DNA from: Hymenobacter taeanensis
GTDB lineage: Bacteria; Bacteroidota; Bacteroidia; Cytophagales; Hymenobacteraceae
Reading direction: 5' to 3'
Assembly: GCF_013137895.1 (NCBI RefSeq)
Contig: NZ_CP053538.1
Location: 2,449,001-2,513,000 of the forward strand
Length of the DNA stretch: 64,000 nucleotides
Position 1 is the first letter of the stretch; each line of letters opens with the position of its first letter. The notes under the pieces were generated by a model. The model had not been told where the DNA came from and searched no databases. It was given only the letters and a program-made list of their open reading frames with translations. Both the position numbers and the translations under genes were made by a program. Positions 44,492-54,129 of this stretch are shown here, piece after piece.

Positions 44492-45796
44492 TTAGTTGGT
44501 AGGGCCCGCATCAACTTTCGATTCAATAGCTGCCTGCACATCCACGGGCAGGCTCGAGAGCAGGTCGTAGCCGGTAGCAGCCTCAATGGCGTCTACGCTG
44601 GTGCGGTAAGTGCCCCAGTCGGTGTTGCGGATGCCGTTGGTGTTGGGCATATCAATGGCAATGACGCGCGTGGTAGTGGAAATGCGCGAGACATCATTGT
44701 CGCCCACGGGCAGAATAACTATTACCTTCCAGGTACGATTAGGCACCGTAATGCGGCCTCCGTCAATAGTTCTGGTTACGCCGCCGTTACTGCCGGTGCC
44801 GCCTATTCCGTAGCTGCCGCACACAATGTATACTTCATTGTCGGGCAGAAAAGTACGGGTGTAGTTCTCCAGGCTAGCCCAGGGGCCCTGGTTATTATCC
44901 GGGGCCTGGGGCATCATGTTGGTCATCAGGAACGTGGCCGAGTTGTTCTCCACCGTGGAAGTGCGGTCGGCGGAGGGGCAGTTGTGGCCCCGGTCGAAGC
45001 CTGAGCCCTGGTAGCTCGTGCCCAGCACCTGATACCAGCCGGCCGGCAGTGAGGTGTCGTTGCGGAAGTCGTTCTGCCGGTCGCTACTGTCACGGTCCGA
45101 GATATCAACGTGCCAGCTAACCCAGTTGGGCTTGCCCTCGTCGCGGTTGTAGCCTACCACGTACTGGGGCTTTTCCAGCAGGTAGTTGTTGGGGTAGTTG
45201 AGGTCGGTGGTGGCACCGCTGGGGTTGCCCAGGGCTAGGTTGATATTATTGGAAGTGGGCGGCGCAATACCGTAATCCGCTACCGAGAAATCATCCAGGT
45301 TGAGGCGGGCGAGGCCACCGGAAGTTTTCCGAATCTCAAACTTGACCTTACCCGAGATATTAACGGTGAAGGCAGCCGTTTGGAGCGTGGCGCTGGTGGT
45401 GAAAACCGTGTTGCCCACCTTCGTCCATTTATCGCAGTTGCAAGCCTCGGGCTGCGCCCACAGCTCCCAGCTGCTGCTGGCATCGGTGCCGTAAATGGCA
45501 TGCTGCACGGTAACGGTAGAGGCCCCGTTAAGCACAAAGAAGTCCATGGTCAGGCGCCCGTTCTTCTGCAGGCGTACGGCTTGGGCCCCGTTTTTATGAT
45601 CGGCCTCTGTGCTGCCCAAAGCGGCGTCATCCAGAATCCAGTTGCCGGTAGTTAGCGCTACCGTGCCGGTAGAATAAGCGGGCTTGCTGCCAGTGTCAAA
45701 TGTTTCTTGAACATCGGCTGCGGCGAGCAGCGGGCATAAGGCCAGACATGGCAGAAGTAACCAACAGTGCAAAGCACGTCGTAAAAATTTCGGCAT
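44492..45796 (-). CDS. Secreted DNA/RNA non-specific endonuclease
   Basis: 434 residues. The signal peptide is followed by a jelly-roll-type N-terminal domain (residues ~25-175, VQETFDT...), a short linker and a NucA/S1-P1-like nuclease with DRGH at 268-271 and TNMMPQAPDNNQGPW at 292-306, the bipartite metal and catalytic site of DNA/RNA non-specific endonucleases. No T9SS tail is seen, so it may be released in the periplasm or exported by another route. It probably degrades extracellular nucleic acid for nutrition. It lies directly upstream of the giant surface protein on the same strand. Confidence 0.85.
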   Translation of the reverse strand: MPKFLRRALHCWLLLPCLALCPLLAAADVQETFDTGSKPAYSTGTVALTTGNWILDDAALGSTEADHKNGAQAVRLQKNGRLTMDFFVLNGASTVTVQHAIYGTDASSSWELWAQPEACNCDKWTKVGNTVFTTSATLQTAAFTVNISGKVKFEIRKTSGGLARLNLDDFSVADYGIAPPTSNNINLALGNPSGATTDLNYPNNYLLEKPQYVVGYNRDEGKPNWVSWHVDISDRDSSDRQNDFRNDTSLPAGWYQVLGTSYQGSGFDRGHNCPSADRTSTVENNSATFLMTNMMPQAPDNNQGPWASLENYTRTFLPDNEVYIVCGSYGIGGTGSNGGVTRTIDGGRITVPNRTWKVIVILPVGDNDVSRISTTTRVIAIDMPNTNGIRNTDWGTYRTSVDAIEAATGYDLLSSLPVDVQAAIESKVDAGPTN

Positions 45797-45858
45797 ACAC
45801 CAGCAAGAAAAAAACGTTAGAACAACTTCCGCGCTGACTATCAGGACTTACGGAAATG

Positions 45859-45866
45859 CAAAATTA
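45859..45866 (-). promoter_or_regulatory. Bacteroidota -7 element of the nuclease gene
   Basis: On the minus strand TAATTTTG fits TAnnTTTG, placed about 63 bases from the nuclease start codon. The surrounding 45840-46000 is strongly AT-rich. Confidence 0.45.
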
Positions 45867-46380
45867 AATCAATTATAGGATTTGAAGATTATAATATTGT
45901 TAATAATTATGGCTAATGGATAAATATTAATAAAATAGTACAATCATATATGCGGGCATAATGTCATTAGAATTATGCAAGTGATTATAGAAGTGGGTTT
46001 TAGCGCAACAGCTACTGCTTTACACAGCTCAGGATTGGCCTGCAGCTTAGGTAAAGCGCTTTTCTAGCAACAGGCCCAGCCCTAAGTCACTAGGTAGCCT
46101 GACGGACTTGGGCGCACCTGCGTCTCATTATCTTGCTTCCAGCGACCAGCCGCTTATACCAGTCCTGTACTTTCTCCTGCTATTGTCCTAGCCACACCGC
46201 TCCCTAACGCCTTTATTTACAAAGCAGGTTACAGGGCCATCTATTCAAAAAATTATACTGGCTACTCACTTCACCAACCGGCCCAAACTACTGCTTCTGC
46301 CAGGCTGTAAACAATATACACGAGTGGTAATACTGCAAGGCAACACATAAGTCGCGCTAGGCCACTCCGCTCCTCGCGTG
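45867..46380. other. AT-rich intergenic region with no gene
   Basis: Between the nuclease promoter and the DUF3817 gene I find no credible ORF or RNA. 45890-45970 is markedly AT-rich, unlike the rest of the window. 46040-46360 has normal composition and a CTAGGCCAC copy at 46357. Confidence 0.4.
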
Positions 46381-46680
46381 CTACTCCTGAAAGAGCTTCT
46401 TCTCAGCCCAGAACGTGCCAAGCGGCACCACCGATACCACCAGCGCCAGCAGGGCCTTGCGCCACGACCAGCTACGCTCTATACTCACCTGAATTACCAG
46501 CAGCACATACAGCACAAACAGCACGCCGTGGGCCATGCCCACCAGCCGTACGGCCGCTGGTTCCCCAAACGCATATTTTAAGGGCATCGCAATGCCCAGC
46601 AACACCAAAAAGGACACACCTTCCAGAAAACCAACTACGCGTAAGCGTCCCAGCGGAGTACGGAACAAATAAGCAAGCAT
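46381..46680 (-). CDS. DUF3817 integral membrane protein
   Basis: 99 residues from the ATG at 46680; DUF3817 proteins are about this size, and the longer frame adds an unrelated N-terminus. Three hydrophobic segments with the family pattern LRVVGFLEGVSFLVLLGIAMPLKY and GMAHGVLFVLYVLLVIQV. The function is unknown, but homologues occur near cytochrome oxidase genes elsewhere. Confidence 0.8.
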   Translation of the reverse strand: MLAYLFRTPLGRLRVVGFLEGVSFLVLLGIAMPLKYAFGEPAAVRLVGMAHGVLFVLYVLLVIQVSIERSWSWRKALLALVVSVVPLGTFWAEKKLFQE

Positions 46681-47044
46681 AAACCCGTCTGCAGCAGATG
46701 AAGCCGCAAGATACGGCGGCCAGCGTTGTTGGCGAGGAGACATAGATGAGGCAGACCGCTCCTTCATGAGCAAGGCCACCAGGTGCCTGCCCCAGAGCTG
46801 CACCAGCGAAACGCTAGGCCACCTAAGCGCTCCTCCTCAAACGGCCTGAAGATTTACTAAAGAGGCCTGGGCCTACAGGCGGCAACAGTAAAATGTGGTT
46901 TACTAGATGGGTCTTAGCTCAGGCAGAGACTACCAAATTTGCCAGGCTACTCGCTGAGAAAAATAACTATATAGGCAACCCTATATGCCATGCGGGCATC
47001 TTGCCCACAAAAGCACTGAGCAGGATGCTCGCTCGCCCGATTCT
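46681..47044. other. Divergent intergenic region
   Basis: It separates the start of the DUF3817 gene (minus) from the serine hydrolase (plus). A CTAGGCCAC copy lies at 46814-46822 and no gene is visible. Confidence 0.4.
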
Positions 47045-48538
47045 ATGAAACAATACACACGCACTACTTGGCTCAGCCGGGTGACAACAGTTCTGCTGCT
47101 GCTACTAAGTGGGTACGGACAAGCCCAAGCGCAAACCCCCGCCGATACGCTCGATGCTTTCCTGGAGGCGCGCATGCGGCAGCAGCGGATACCTGGCCTA
47201 CAACTGGCTGTTGTGCAGAAAGGCAGAGTCCTGAAGCTAGGCCAGTATGGCCTGGCCAATCTTCAGGACTCGCTGCCCGTGACCCAACAAACCCGCTTCA
47301 CCATCAACTCCATCACCAAGGCCTTCGTGGGCGTGGCCGTAATGCAGTTGGTAGAAGCCGGGATGCTTGACCTGGCAGCTCCCACCTCGCGCTACCTGAG
47401 TGGACTACCCGCAGCGTGGCAACCCGTAACCGTCCGGCAGCTGCTTACCCATACCTCCGGCCTACCCGATATTATGTCTGATGACGATATGGTGACGGAA
47501 GCAACTGCCAGCGCCGCCTGGGCGGCTGTCCAGGCTAAGCCCATGGACTTTCAGCCGGGCGAAAAGTTCGCCTACAACCAAACCAATTACGTTCTGCTGG
47601 GCAAAATCATTGATAAGCTCAGTGGGCAGCCCTTTGCGCAGTTTATTCAGGAGCGCCAGCTCAACGTGGTTGGGATGCCGCGCACCATGTTTGGCGATGC
47701 GCACGATGTGGTGCCCCACGCCGCCCGGGGCTATACTTTCTTCCACATGGTAGATGGGAAGATGGGCCGCTCCAAAGAGCTGCGGAATGTGTTTGAGACG
47801 TTTCCGCCTTTTCTGCGCACCGCCGCTGGTCTAAACTCTACCGCTGAGGAACTGGCCCGCTGGGTAATTGCCCTGCAACAGGGGAAAATGCTGAAAGCCG
47901 CTAGTTTGCCCATTCTCTGGACGCCAGGCGTTCTGAACAATGGTACCCACCGGGGCTTTAGCGGCTACCTGAACGGCTATGCGCTGGGGTGGCCTACCAT
48001 CTCCCGCCCCGAGCACCCGGCCGTGGCGCCGGTAGGAGGGGGCCGCAACGCTCTGTTTGTGTACCCCCAGGATGAGTTGGCCATCATCGTCCTGACGAAC
48101 CTGCAGGGTGCCAACCCCGACAACTTCATAGATGAAATTGCTGCCCACTACCTCCTCGACATGCGCGCCACTGCCGGCTTCGGCCTGCCGCCCACCATCC
48201 TGGCCCTGCACCAAGAGCTGCGCAAGCGCGGCTTCGCGCAAGCTACCGCCTTGGTGAAGCAGGAAAAGAAAAAGAACCCCAAGTATCAACTTCCCGAGGA
48301 CGAGGTAAACGCCTGGGGTTACCGCCTCCTGAGCCAAGGCAAGCCCCAAGACGCGCTGGAAGTGTTCAAGCTCAACGTAGGCCTCTACCCCCAAAGTGCT
48401 AACACCTACGACAGCCTCGCCGAAACTTATGCTGAACTTGGCAACAAAGAGCTAGCCACCAAAAACTACCAACGCTCCTTAGCCCTCAACCCCAAAAACA
48501 CCAGCGCCGCAGAGTATCTGAAGAAGTTAGGGCAGTAG
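47045..48538 (+). CDS. Secreted serine hydrolase with C-terminal TPR
   Basis: 497 residues from the ATG at 47045. The signal peptide ends near QAQAQ. Class C beta-lactamase fold: SITK in TINSITKAFVGV supplies the acyl Ser and Lys, YNQTNY gives the YxN motif, but the third motif is GGGRNA instead of the usual KTG/HTG. A TPR-type helical repeat follows (TYDSLAETYAELGNKELATK to NYQRSLALNPKN). The family includes peptidases and esterases; the odd third motif argues for a non-lactamase role. Confidence 0.85.
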   Translation: MKQYTRTTWLSRVTTVLLLLLSGYGQAQAQTPADTLDAFLEARMRQQRIPGLQLAVVQKGRVLKLGQYGLANLQDSLPVTQQTRFTINSITKAFVGVAVMQLVEAGMLDLAAPTSRYLSGLPAAWQPVTVRQLLTHTSGLPDIMSDDDMVTEATASAAWAAVQAKPMDFQPGEKFAYNQTNYVLLGKIIDKLSGQPFAQFIQERQLNVVGMPRTMFGDAHDVVPHAARGYTFFHMVDGKMGRSKELRNVFETFPPFLRTAAGLNSTAEELARWVIALQQGKMLKAASLPILWTPGVLNNGTHRGFSGYLNGYALGWPTISRPEHPAVAPVGGGRNALFVYPQDELAIIVLTNLQGANPDNFIDEIAAHYLLDMRATAGFGLPPTILALHQELRKRGFAQATALVKQEKKKNPKYQLPEDEVNAWGYRLLSQGKPQDALEVFKLNVGLYPQSANTYDSLAETYAELGNKELATKNYQRSLALNPKNTSAAEYLKKLGQ

Positions 48539-48551
48539 ATGATGGGGTAAA

Positions 48552-49388
48552 TTAAGAGAGATAAGAGTTGACTCTGATACTAGATTCAGGTATAGGATGG
48601 TTTATGATTTTTAGTAAGGTTTTAATTCCATTAAGGGTATCAATATCATCTGACAAGTTGTTTATCAAATTGATGAAACAATAGTGAAGCTTGTTACTAC
48701 TATCAAATGATACTTCTTTATGCTTCCTGTTATTTTTATAAGCTTTAATTGTGAATATCTTCTTTGCTTCATCAAAAGAAATATGAACTCTATTACTATA
48801 TGTTTTTCCGGTATAATAATCAATGCTTCTTAGGCTAATGTCTTTCTCATTTCCAGTTAATTGATGAAAATCAGAGCTGCTTATAATTAGTCCTCTTTCA
48901 ATGTAGCTAATTTTATGCTCCATAGATAGTACGAAAAGCTCAGCAAGTTCAATGGCGTCTTGTACTTCTCTTTCAGAAGGTATTTCGTAATAATGCTCTA
49001 ACTTATTCCTTAAATTTCTAATATTTGATAGTAGTCCGCTGGGCGTAAAACTCATTGACTGTATAAGCCTTAACTTTAGCGGTAAATCTTTATTACTAAA
49101 ATTAAAATGGTTGCAGTAGTCATGAGCAGCGCTTGGTATAGTATCGAAACTTATACCAAAATGATTAAATGCCGTATCAATTTGACAGTCTATGGCTCTC
49201 TTAGCATTGGATATTGCGTTAATCAATGCTCTGTTATCTCTGCATAGGAAATCTTCTTTTGCATATCTAGTAAACTCCTTAGGCCTAATGTGCAAATAGT
49301 TGGCTGTTCCGCCAGGGTCATTGCAAATAACCACTGTTTTAGAGAAGTCTATTTTACAGTCTTTGCAAATTGCCAGTAAATCAACCAT
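48552..49388 (-). CDS. AT-rich orphan gene with HEPN-type RNase motif
   Basis: 278 residues. It is AT-rich where neighbours are GC-rich: the line 48601-48660 has 16 G/C of 60, against 35 of 60 in 49501-49560. The only recognisable motif is R127-N-K-L-E-H132 (Rx4H), inside a helix (NLRNKLEHYYEIP to EVQDAIELAELF), the hallmark of HEPN domains whose RNases act in abortive infection and toxin systems. The rest is unfamiliar, with cysteines near 8-22 and a C-terminal strand-rich region. Its codon use and composition suggest recent transfer. There is no recognisable antitoxin partner beside it. The reading as a HEPN protein is an inference from one motif; a DNA-binding or other helical protein is possible. 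Confidence 0.5.
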   Translation of the reverse strand: MVDLLAICKDCKIDFSKTVVICNDPGGTANYLHIRPKEFTRYAKEDFLCRDNRALINAISNAKRAIDCQIDTAFNHFGISFDTIPSAAHDYCNHFNFSNKDLPLKLRLIQSMSFTPSGLLSNIRNLRNKLEHYYEIPSEREVQDAIELAELFVLSMEHKISYIERGLIISSSDFHQLTGNEKDISLRSIDYYTGKTYSNRVHISFDEAKKIFTIKAYKNNRKHKEVSFDSSNKLHYCFINLINNLSDDIDTLNGIKTLLKIINHPIPESSIRVNSYLS

Positions 49389-49403
49389 GACAATATTTTA
49401 AAT

Positions 49404-49435
49404 AAAAAGGGCCAGTTCAACAACTGGCCCTTTTT
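49404..49435. terminator. icd terminator directly before the orphan gene
   Basis: AAAAAGGGCCAGTT, loop CAAC, AACTGGCCCTTTTT: a 14-bp stem with a T-tract on the minus-strand transcript, 28 bases after the icd stop. It ends only 15 bases before the start codon of the orphan gene, leaving very little room for a separate promoter. Confidence 0.92.
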
Positions 49436-49462
49436 TAGAGAATTAAAGCTATTGCCAAGTTA

Positions 49463-50725
49463 CTACATGCGCTCGATAATCTCGTCGCCGAACTCTGAGC
49501 ACTTCAGCAGGGTAGCACCTTCCATCAGACGCTCGAAGTCGTAGGTCACGCGCTTCGAGGCGATGGCGGCCTCTAGGCCTTTGTAGATCAGGTCGGCGGC
49601 TTCCTGCCAGCCCATGTGCTCGAACATCATGGCACCGGAGAGGATAACCGAGCCGGGGTTCACCTTATCGAGGTTAGCGTACTTAGGCGCGGTGCCGTGC
49701 GTAGCTTCGAAGATGGCGTGGCCGGTTACGTAGTTGATGTTAGCACCGGGCGCAATACCGATACCACCCACGATGGCGGCCAGTGCGTCGGAGATGTAGT
49801 CACCGTTCAGGTTCAGGGTGGCTACTACCGAGTATTCAGCGGGGCGGAGCAGAATCTGCTGCAGGAAGGCGTCGGCAATGCTGTCCTTGATGAGGATCTT
49901 GCCGCTTTCCAGGGCTGCTTTCTGCTGCGCATCGGCTACTTCCTGGCCTTGCTTAGCAGCGGTTTTGTCGTACTGGCTCCAGGTGTATACTTTGTCGCCG
50001 AACTCACGCTCCGCTAACTCGTAACCCCAGGTTTTGAAGGCACCCTCGGTGAACTTCATAATGTTGCCCTTGTGCACGATGGTCACCGAAGGCTTGTTGT
50101 GCGAAATGGCGTACTCAATAGCTGCGCGCACCAACCGCTCGGTGCCTTCCTTCGAAACGGGCTTAATGCCGAACGAAGACGACTCGGGGAAGCGGATTTT
50201 CTTCACGCCCATCTCGTCCTGCAGGAATTCCAGCATTTTCTGGGCCTGCGGCGTACCGTTCATGTACTCAATGCCGGCGTAGATGTCCTCAGTGTTCTCA
50301 CGGAAGATCACCATGTCGGTCAGCTCGGGGCGCTTCACGGGCGAAGGCACGCCTTCAAACCACCGTACGGGGCGCAGGCAAGCGTACAAGTCCAGCTCCT
50401 GGCGCAGAGCCACGTTCAGTGAGCGGATACCACCACCTACGGGCGTAGTCAGGGGGCCTTTGATGCCCACCAAGTATTCACGGAAAGCGTCGAGGGTTTC
50501 GTTGGGCAACCAGTTACCTGTCTGCTTAAAGGCTTTCTCCCCAGCCAGTACCTCTTTCCAAATCAACTGGCGCGAGCCGCCATATGCTTTCTCTACTGCT
50601 GCGTCAAATACTCGTACGGAAGCTGCCCAAATGTCCGGACCCGTGCCGTCGCCCTCAATGAAGGGGATGATGGGTTGGTCAGGAACGTTCAGCTTGCCGT
50701 TTTTGATGGTGATTTTCTCTGCCAT
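49463..50725 (-). CDS. icd: NADP-dependent isocitrate dehydrogenase
   Basis: 420 residues, the usual E. coli-type length. It decarboxylates isocitrate to 2-oxoglutarate in the TCA cycle. Motifs: [14 protein letters not shown] (about 21-34), [28 protein letters not shown] with the phosphorylatable Ser, [14 protein letters not shown], and [18 protein letters not shown] for cofactor recognition. It is monocistronic, with its own terminator. Confidence 0.96.
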   Translation of the reverse strand: MAEKITIKNGKLNVPDQPIIPFIEGDGTGPDIWAASVRVFDAAVEKAYGGSRQLIWKEVLAGEKAFKQTGNWLPNETLDAFREYLVGIKGPLTTPVGGGIRSLNVALRQELDLYACLRPVRWFEGVPSPVKRPELTDMVIFRENTEDIYAGIEYMNGTPQAQKMLEFLQDEMGVKKIRFPESSSFGIKPVSKEGTERLVRAAIEYAISHNKPSVTIVHKGNIMKFTEGAFKTWGYELAEREFGDKVYTWSQYDKTAAKQGQEVADAQQKAALESGKILIKDSIADAFLQQILLRPAEYSVVATLNLNGDYISDALAAIVGGIGIAPGANINYVTGHAIFEATHGTAPKYANLDKVNPGSVILSGAMMFEHMGWQEAADLIYKGLEAAIASKRVTYDFERLMEGATLLKCSEFGDEIIERM

Positions 50726-50793
50726 TGGAAAAAGTTGTCAGGTGTAAATTGACAGTTATTTAGGAGTTGTGGGTTTTGATTGAATGTAGAAAC

Positions 50794-50830
50794 CCTAGGC
50801 CACCTTCAGCTAACCAGGAGGTGGCCTAGG
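50794..50830. terminator. Hairpin made of paired CCTAGGCCACCT motifs
   Basis: CCTAGGCCACCT at 50794-50805 pairs exactly with AGGTGGCCTAGG at 50819-50830, with a 13-base loop, 8 bases past the stop of the M16 peptidase. It shows the abundant 9-mer used in a stem, like uptake-sequence pairs in other bacteria. Confidence 0.75.
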
Positions 50831-50837
50831 AGTGTAA

Positions 50838-53800
50838 TTAGTAGCCGAAAATCTCTTTCAGCGTGAGTTGTTCAACTTGGCCATACTTGGCCAGTTCCTT
50901 GAAATTGAGACGGTCTTTAGAGCCAATAACCAAGATGGTCTGGTTCTGGCCCTTCACTTTCGCCTGCTGAAACTTCTGCAGATCGGAGAAGCTCATGTTC
51001 TGGGTCTTCTCATACACGTCGCGGCGCACGTCGTAATCGAGGCCCAAGCGCTTGGCCCGCTCGTAGTTGAATAGCACATCCGACTTGGTGATGCGCTCCG
51101 TGGCAATGCTGTTGCGGATGGCATTCTTGGCAATCTGCAGGTTGGCCTCAGCCACGGGCATATCGTTCAACAGGGCTTCCATGCCGGCCATGGCCTCGGG
51201 CAGCTTGTCGCTCTGGGTGCCAATGTAGCTGAGGTTGTAGCTGCTGCGGCCCAGCTTGTCGGCATTGGCGTAGCGCGAAGATGCGGAGTAGGCCAGGGCC
51301 TTCGACTCGCGCAGCTCCTGGAACACAATGCTGCCCATGCTGCCCCCGAAGTACTCGTTGTACAGGCTCACCGTCGGTACAATGTTCTTATCGTAGATAT
51401 CACCCTTGGTCAGGAACAGGATTTCCGCCTGTACCATGTTGTAATCCACCCAATAAACCTTGCGCGAGTTCATGGGTTGCTCCGCGAAGTCCTTGTTAGC
51501 CGGAACTGGCTTGAGCGTGGCGGGAGTTTTATGTAGTTGATCAAGAACAGAAACTAAGCCCCGTTTCGGGCCACTAGACGTAATTGGCTGCTTAACTACG
51601 TTAGTTTCTTTACCCGTCATAGGGTCTTTTTCCTTGACAGGAAGCTCATTTGCCTCAACAACCCAACGTGGTCCGTAGTACAGCACGCGGTGCTGGTAGG
51701 TCGGAATCTGCTTGATGAGCGAAGTCAGTTGCTCGGGCTTCAGGGCCTTTAGCTCTTTCTCGCTAAGGCGGCTAGTGAAGGGGTTCTTCGAGCCATACTT
51801 CGCGTAGTTCAGCATGGCCTGATTCAGAATCACGCCCTTGTTCAGCTTCGCATCCTGGCGCGACTTCAATTCACCGGCCACCATGTTCTGTAGGGCGGCA
51901 GCGTCGGGCTTGGGTGCGTTCAGCAGGCTCTCGAATAACTGCAAAGCCGGCTCAAAGTTGCTGTCTAGGCCACTCAGGCTCACGAAAATTCGGTCCTGCC
52001 CGCTGCTCACAGCAAACGAGCAACCCAACTTGTAGAACTCTTGCTGCAGCTGCTCGGCGCTGTACTTGCCGGTACCCAGGTACTGCAGGTAGTCGGCGGC
52101 CAGGCCCAGGCGCGGGTCGTTGTTCGTGCCCATATCGAGCACGTAATACAGGTTGAACAGGTTATTCTCGGCATTGCGGGTGTAGAACACCGGCACGCCC
52201 GAGGCCAATTTGGTTTCCTGAATATCCTTCTTGTAATCAAGGAACACGGGCTGCAGCTCCGGCGAGGTCATGCTGGTAACCTGCTTGTAGAAGTCGGAGG
52301 CCACCTCGCGGTTCACGGGTACCGGCGTAATGGCCGGCTTCACCACTTTCACCTTGTTGGGGTCTTGGCCGGTGCGCTTGTACACGGCCACGTAGCTAGG
52401 GCCGTAGTATTGGTTGGCTACGCGTACCACTTCCTCTTTCGTGATGGTCGCGAAATCGTCGAACTGTTTCAGGTAGTCTTTCCAATCTTCGCGGGCCACG
52501 AAGGCCTCTACGAACGCGCCGGCGCGGGCCTCATTGCTCTCGTAGCTCTTGGTGCGCTGCAGCTGTTCGTTGTTGATGATGGCCGGAATCAGCCACTCCG
52601 GGAAGTCGCCCTTCTTCACCTTCTCCAACTGGCCTAGCAGCAGGTCGCGTACTTGCTCCAGCTTTTGACCCTGGCGCGGCGTGGCGTACAAAATATGCGA
52701 GGAGTAGTCGTTGTTGATGTCGGTGAAGGAAGCGGCACTTAGCACCACCTGCTTCTGATTTAGGTTCAGGTCGATGAGGCCGGCCTGGCCGTTGGTCAGG
52801 ATCTTGTCCAGCATGCGCAATACCAGCGCGTCGCGGGTTGCCACGCCGGGAAAGCGGTAGCCCAGCATCACGTTCTCCGCATCGGGACCAATTACTTCCT
52901 TTACAATGGGCGCGGTGATGGGCGCTTCCTTGGCGGGTGTGTAGGCCGGTACCGGCTTGCTTTGCAGCTTGCCAAAGTACTGGTCAATGATGCGGATGGT
53001 CTGGTCGTAATCCAGGTCGCCGGAGAGGCACAGTGCTACGTTGTTGGGCACGTAATACTGCCCGAAGTACTTCTTGATTTCCGTGATGGACGGGTTCTGC
53101 AGGTGCTCAATCGTCCCGATGGTGGTCTGCGTACCGTACTCGTGCTTTTGGTAGAGGTTACGGTTGAGCATCTCCAGCTCCTTGCGGAAGTCGCTGTCGA
53201 GGCCCCGGTTTTTCTCTTCGTACACGGCCTCCAGCTCCGTATGGAACAGGCGCGGCACCATCTCGCCCAGCCGCTCGCTCTGAATCGCGGCCCACTTTTC
53301 AATTTGGTTGCTCGGAATGTCCTCCTGATACACCGTCTGCTCCACCGAGGTGTAGGCATTGGAGCCTTTAGCGCCAATGGCCCCCATCACCTTGTCGTAC
53401 TCATTGGCCACCGCGTACTTGGCCGCCACACTCGACACGGAGTCAATCTGGTGGTACAGCTTTTTGCGATTGGCTGGGTCCGTTTGGGCGCGGTACTGCT
53501 CGTAAAGCGCTTCAATCTTGTCGAGCTCTACTTTCTCCGCAGCCCAGTTCTGGGTGCCCAGGCGAGAGGTACCTTTGAACACCATGTGCTCCAGGTAGTG
53601 CGCCAGACCAGTGGCGTTGTGTGGGTCGTTCTTCGAGCCCGCGCGCACCGCCATATAGGTCTGAATGCGAGGGGCATCGTCGTAGTCAGAGAGGTAAACG
53701 GTCAGGCCGTTATCCAGGGTGTAAATGCGCGCTTTCAGCGGGTCGCCTTCTACGGTCTGGTACGTATATTCCTTTGGCGCAGTGGCCGCTGGGCTGGCCG

Positions 53801-53900
53801 GAACCGAGGAAGTGGTAGTAACTGCGGGCTTGCTGGTCTGGCACTGGGTAAGGCTAAGCGCCGCGATGGCTGGGAGGAAAAGAAGGAAGGATTTTTTCAC
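50838..53900 (-). CDS. M16 family zinc metallopeptidase, lipoprotein
   Basis: 1020 residues with a GTG start. It is a lipoprotein by its lipobox: signal followed by SLTQC with Cys20. The M16 N-terminal unit carries HYLEH (101-105, His-x-x-Glu-His metal site) and the distal Glu in EAVYEEKN; a second, inactive-type M16 unit fills the C-terminal half, as in pitrilysins. It lies in the periplasm or outer membrane and degrades peptides. It is monocistronic, with a TATCTTTG promoter upstream. Confidence 0.9.
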   Translation of the reverse strand: MKKSFLLFLPAIAALSLTQCQTSKPAVTTTSSVPASPAATAPKEYTYQTVEGDPLKARIYTLDNGLTVYLSDYDDAPRIQTYMAVRAGSKNDPHNATGLAHYLEHMVFKGTSRLGTQNWAAEKVELDKIEALYEQYRAQTDPANRKKLYHQIDSVSSVAAKYAVANEYDKVMGAIGAKGSNAYTSVEQTVYQEDIPSNQIEKWAAIQSERLGEMVPRLFHTELEAVYEEKNRGLDSDFRKELEMLNRNLYQKHEYGTQTTIGTIEHLQNPSITEIKKYFGQYYVPNNVALCLSGDLDYDQTIRIIDQYFGKLQSKPVPAYTPAKEAPITAPIVKEVIGPDAENVMLGYRFPGVATRDALVLRMLDKILTNGQAGLIDLNLNQKQVVLSAASFTDINNDYSSHILYATPRQGQKLEQVRDLLLGQLEKVKKGDFPEWLIPAIINNEQLQRTKSYESNEARAGAFVEAFVAREDWKDYLKQFDDFATITKEEVVRVANQYYGPSYVAVYKRTGQDPNKVKVVKPAITPVPVNREVASDFYKQVTSMTSPELQPVFLDYKKDIQETKLASGVPVFYTRNAENNLFNLYYVLDMGTNNDPRLGLAADYLQYLGTGKYSAEQLQQEFYKLGCSFAVSSGQDRIFVSLSGLDSNFEPALQLFESLLNAPKPDAAALQNMVAGELKSRQDAKLNKGVILNQAMLNYAKYGSKNPFTSRLSEKELKALKPEQLTSLIKQIPTYQHRVLYYGPRWVVEANELPVKEKDPMTGKETNVVKQPITSSGPKRGLVSVLDQLHKTPATLKPVPANKDFAEQPMNSRKVYWVDYNMVQAEILFLTKGDIYDKNIVPTVSLYNEYFGGSMGSIVFQELRESKALAYSASSRYANADKLGRSSYNLSYIGTQSDKLPEAMAGMEALLNDMPVAEANLQIAKNAIRNSIATERITKSDVLFNYERAKRLGLDYDVRRDVYEKTQNMSFSDLQKFQQAKVKGQNQTILVIGSKDRLNFKELAKYGQVEQLTLKEIFGY

Positions 53901-53943
53901 AATCTACGCGGACACAACAAGCAGGGCCAAGGAATAAAGGAAT

Positions 53944-53951
53944 CAAAGATA
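53944..53951 (-). promoter_or_regulatory. Bacteroidota -7 element of the M16 peptidase gene
   Basis: TATCTTTG on the minus strand, a perfect TAnnTTTG match, about 44 bases upstream of the GTG start. Confidence 0.6.
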
Positions 53952-54058
53952 GGCGGCCCATCCTGGAATAAAAAGCGCGGCCGGGCGCCTTAGCCCTCTA
54001 AGTGCGAAATTTTGCGTATGAGAATAGGGCTTAGTAAGGTTACTCTGACTCCCAGCAA

Positions 54059-54090
54059 AAAGGACTGCTTCTGTGCGGAAGCAGTCCTTT
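54059..54090. terminator. dnaX terminator
   Basis: AAAGGACTGCTTC pairs with GAAGCAGTCCTTT with a 6-base loop and an A-rich flank, 39 bases beyond the dnaX stop on the minus strand. Confidence 0.88.
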
Positions 54091-54129
54091 ACATATAGAG
54101 CAGGGCAGAAAGCTCAAGCTAAAACTGGC

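Noticed and set aside
52962..53993. 343-residue open frame on the plus strand
   Set aside because: Antisense to the M16 peptidase, which has complete catalytic motifs and a lipobox; no domain signal here.
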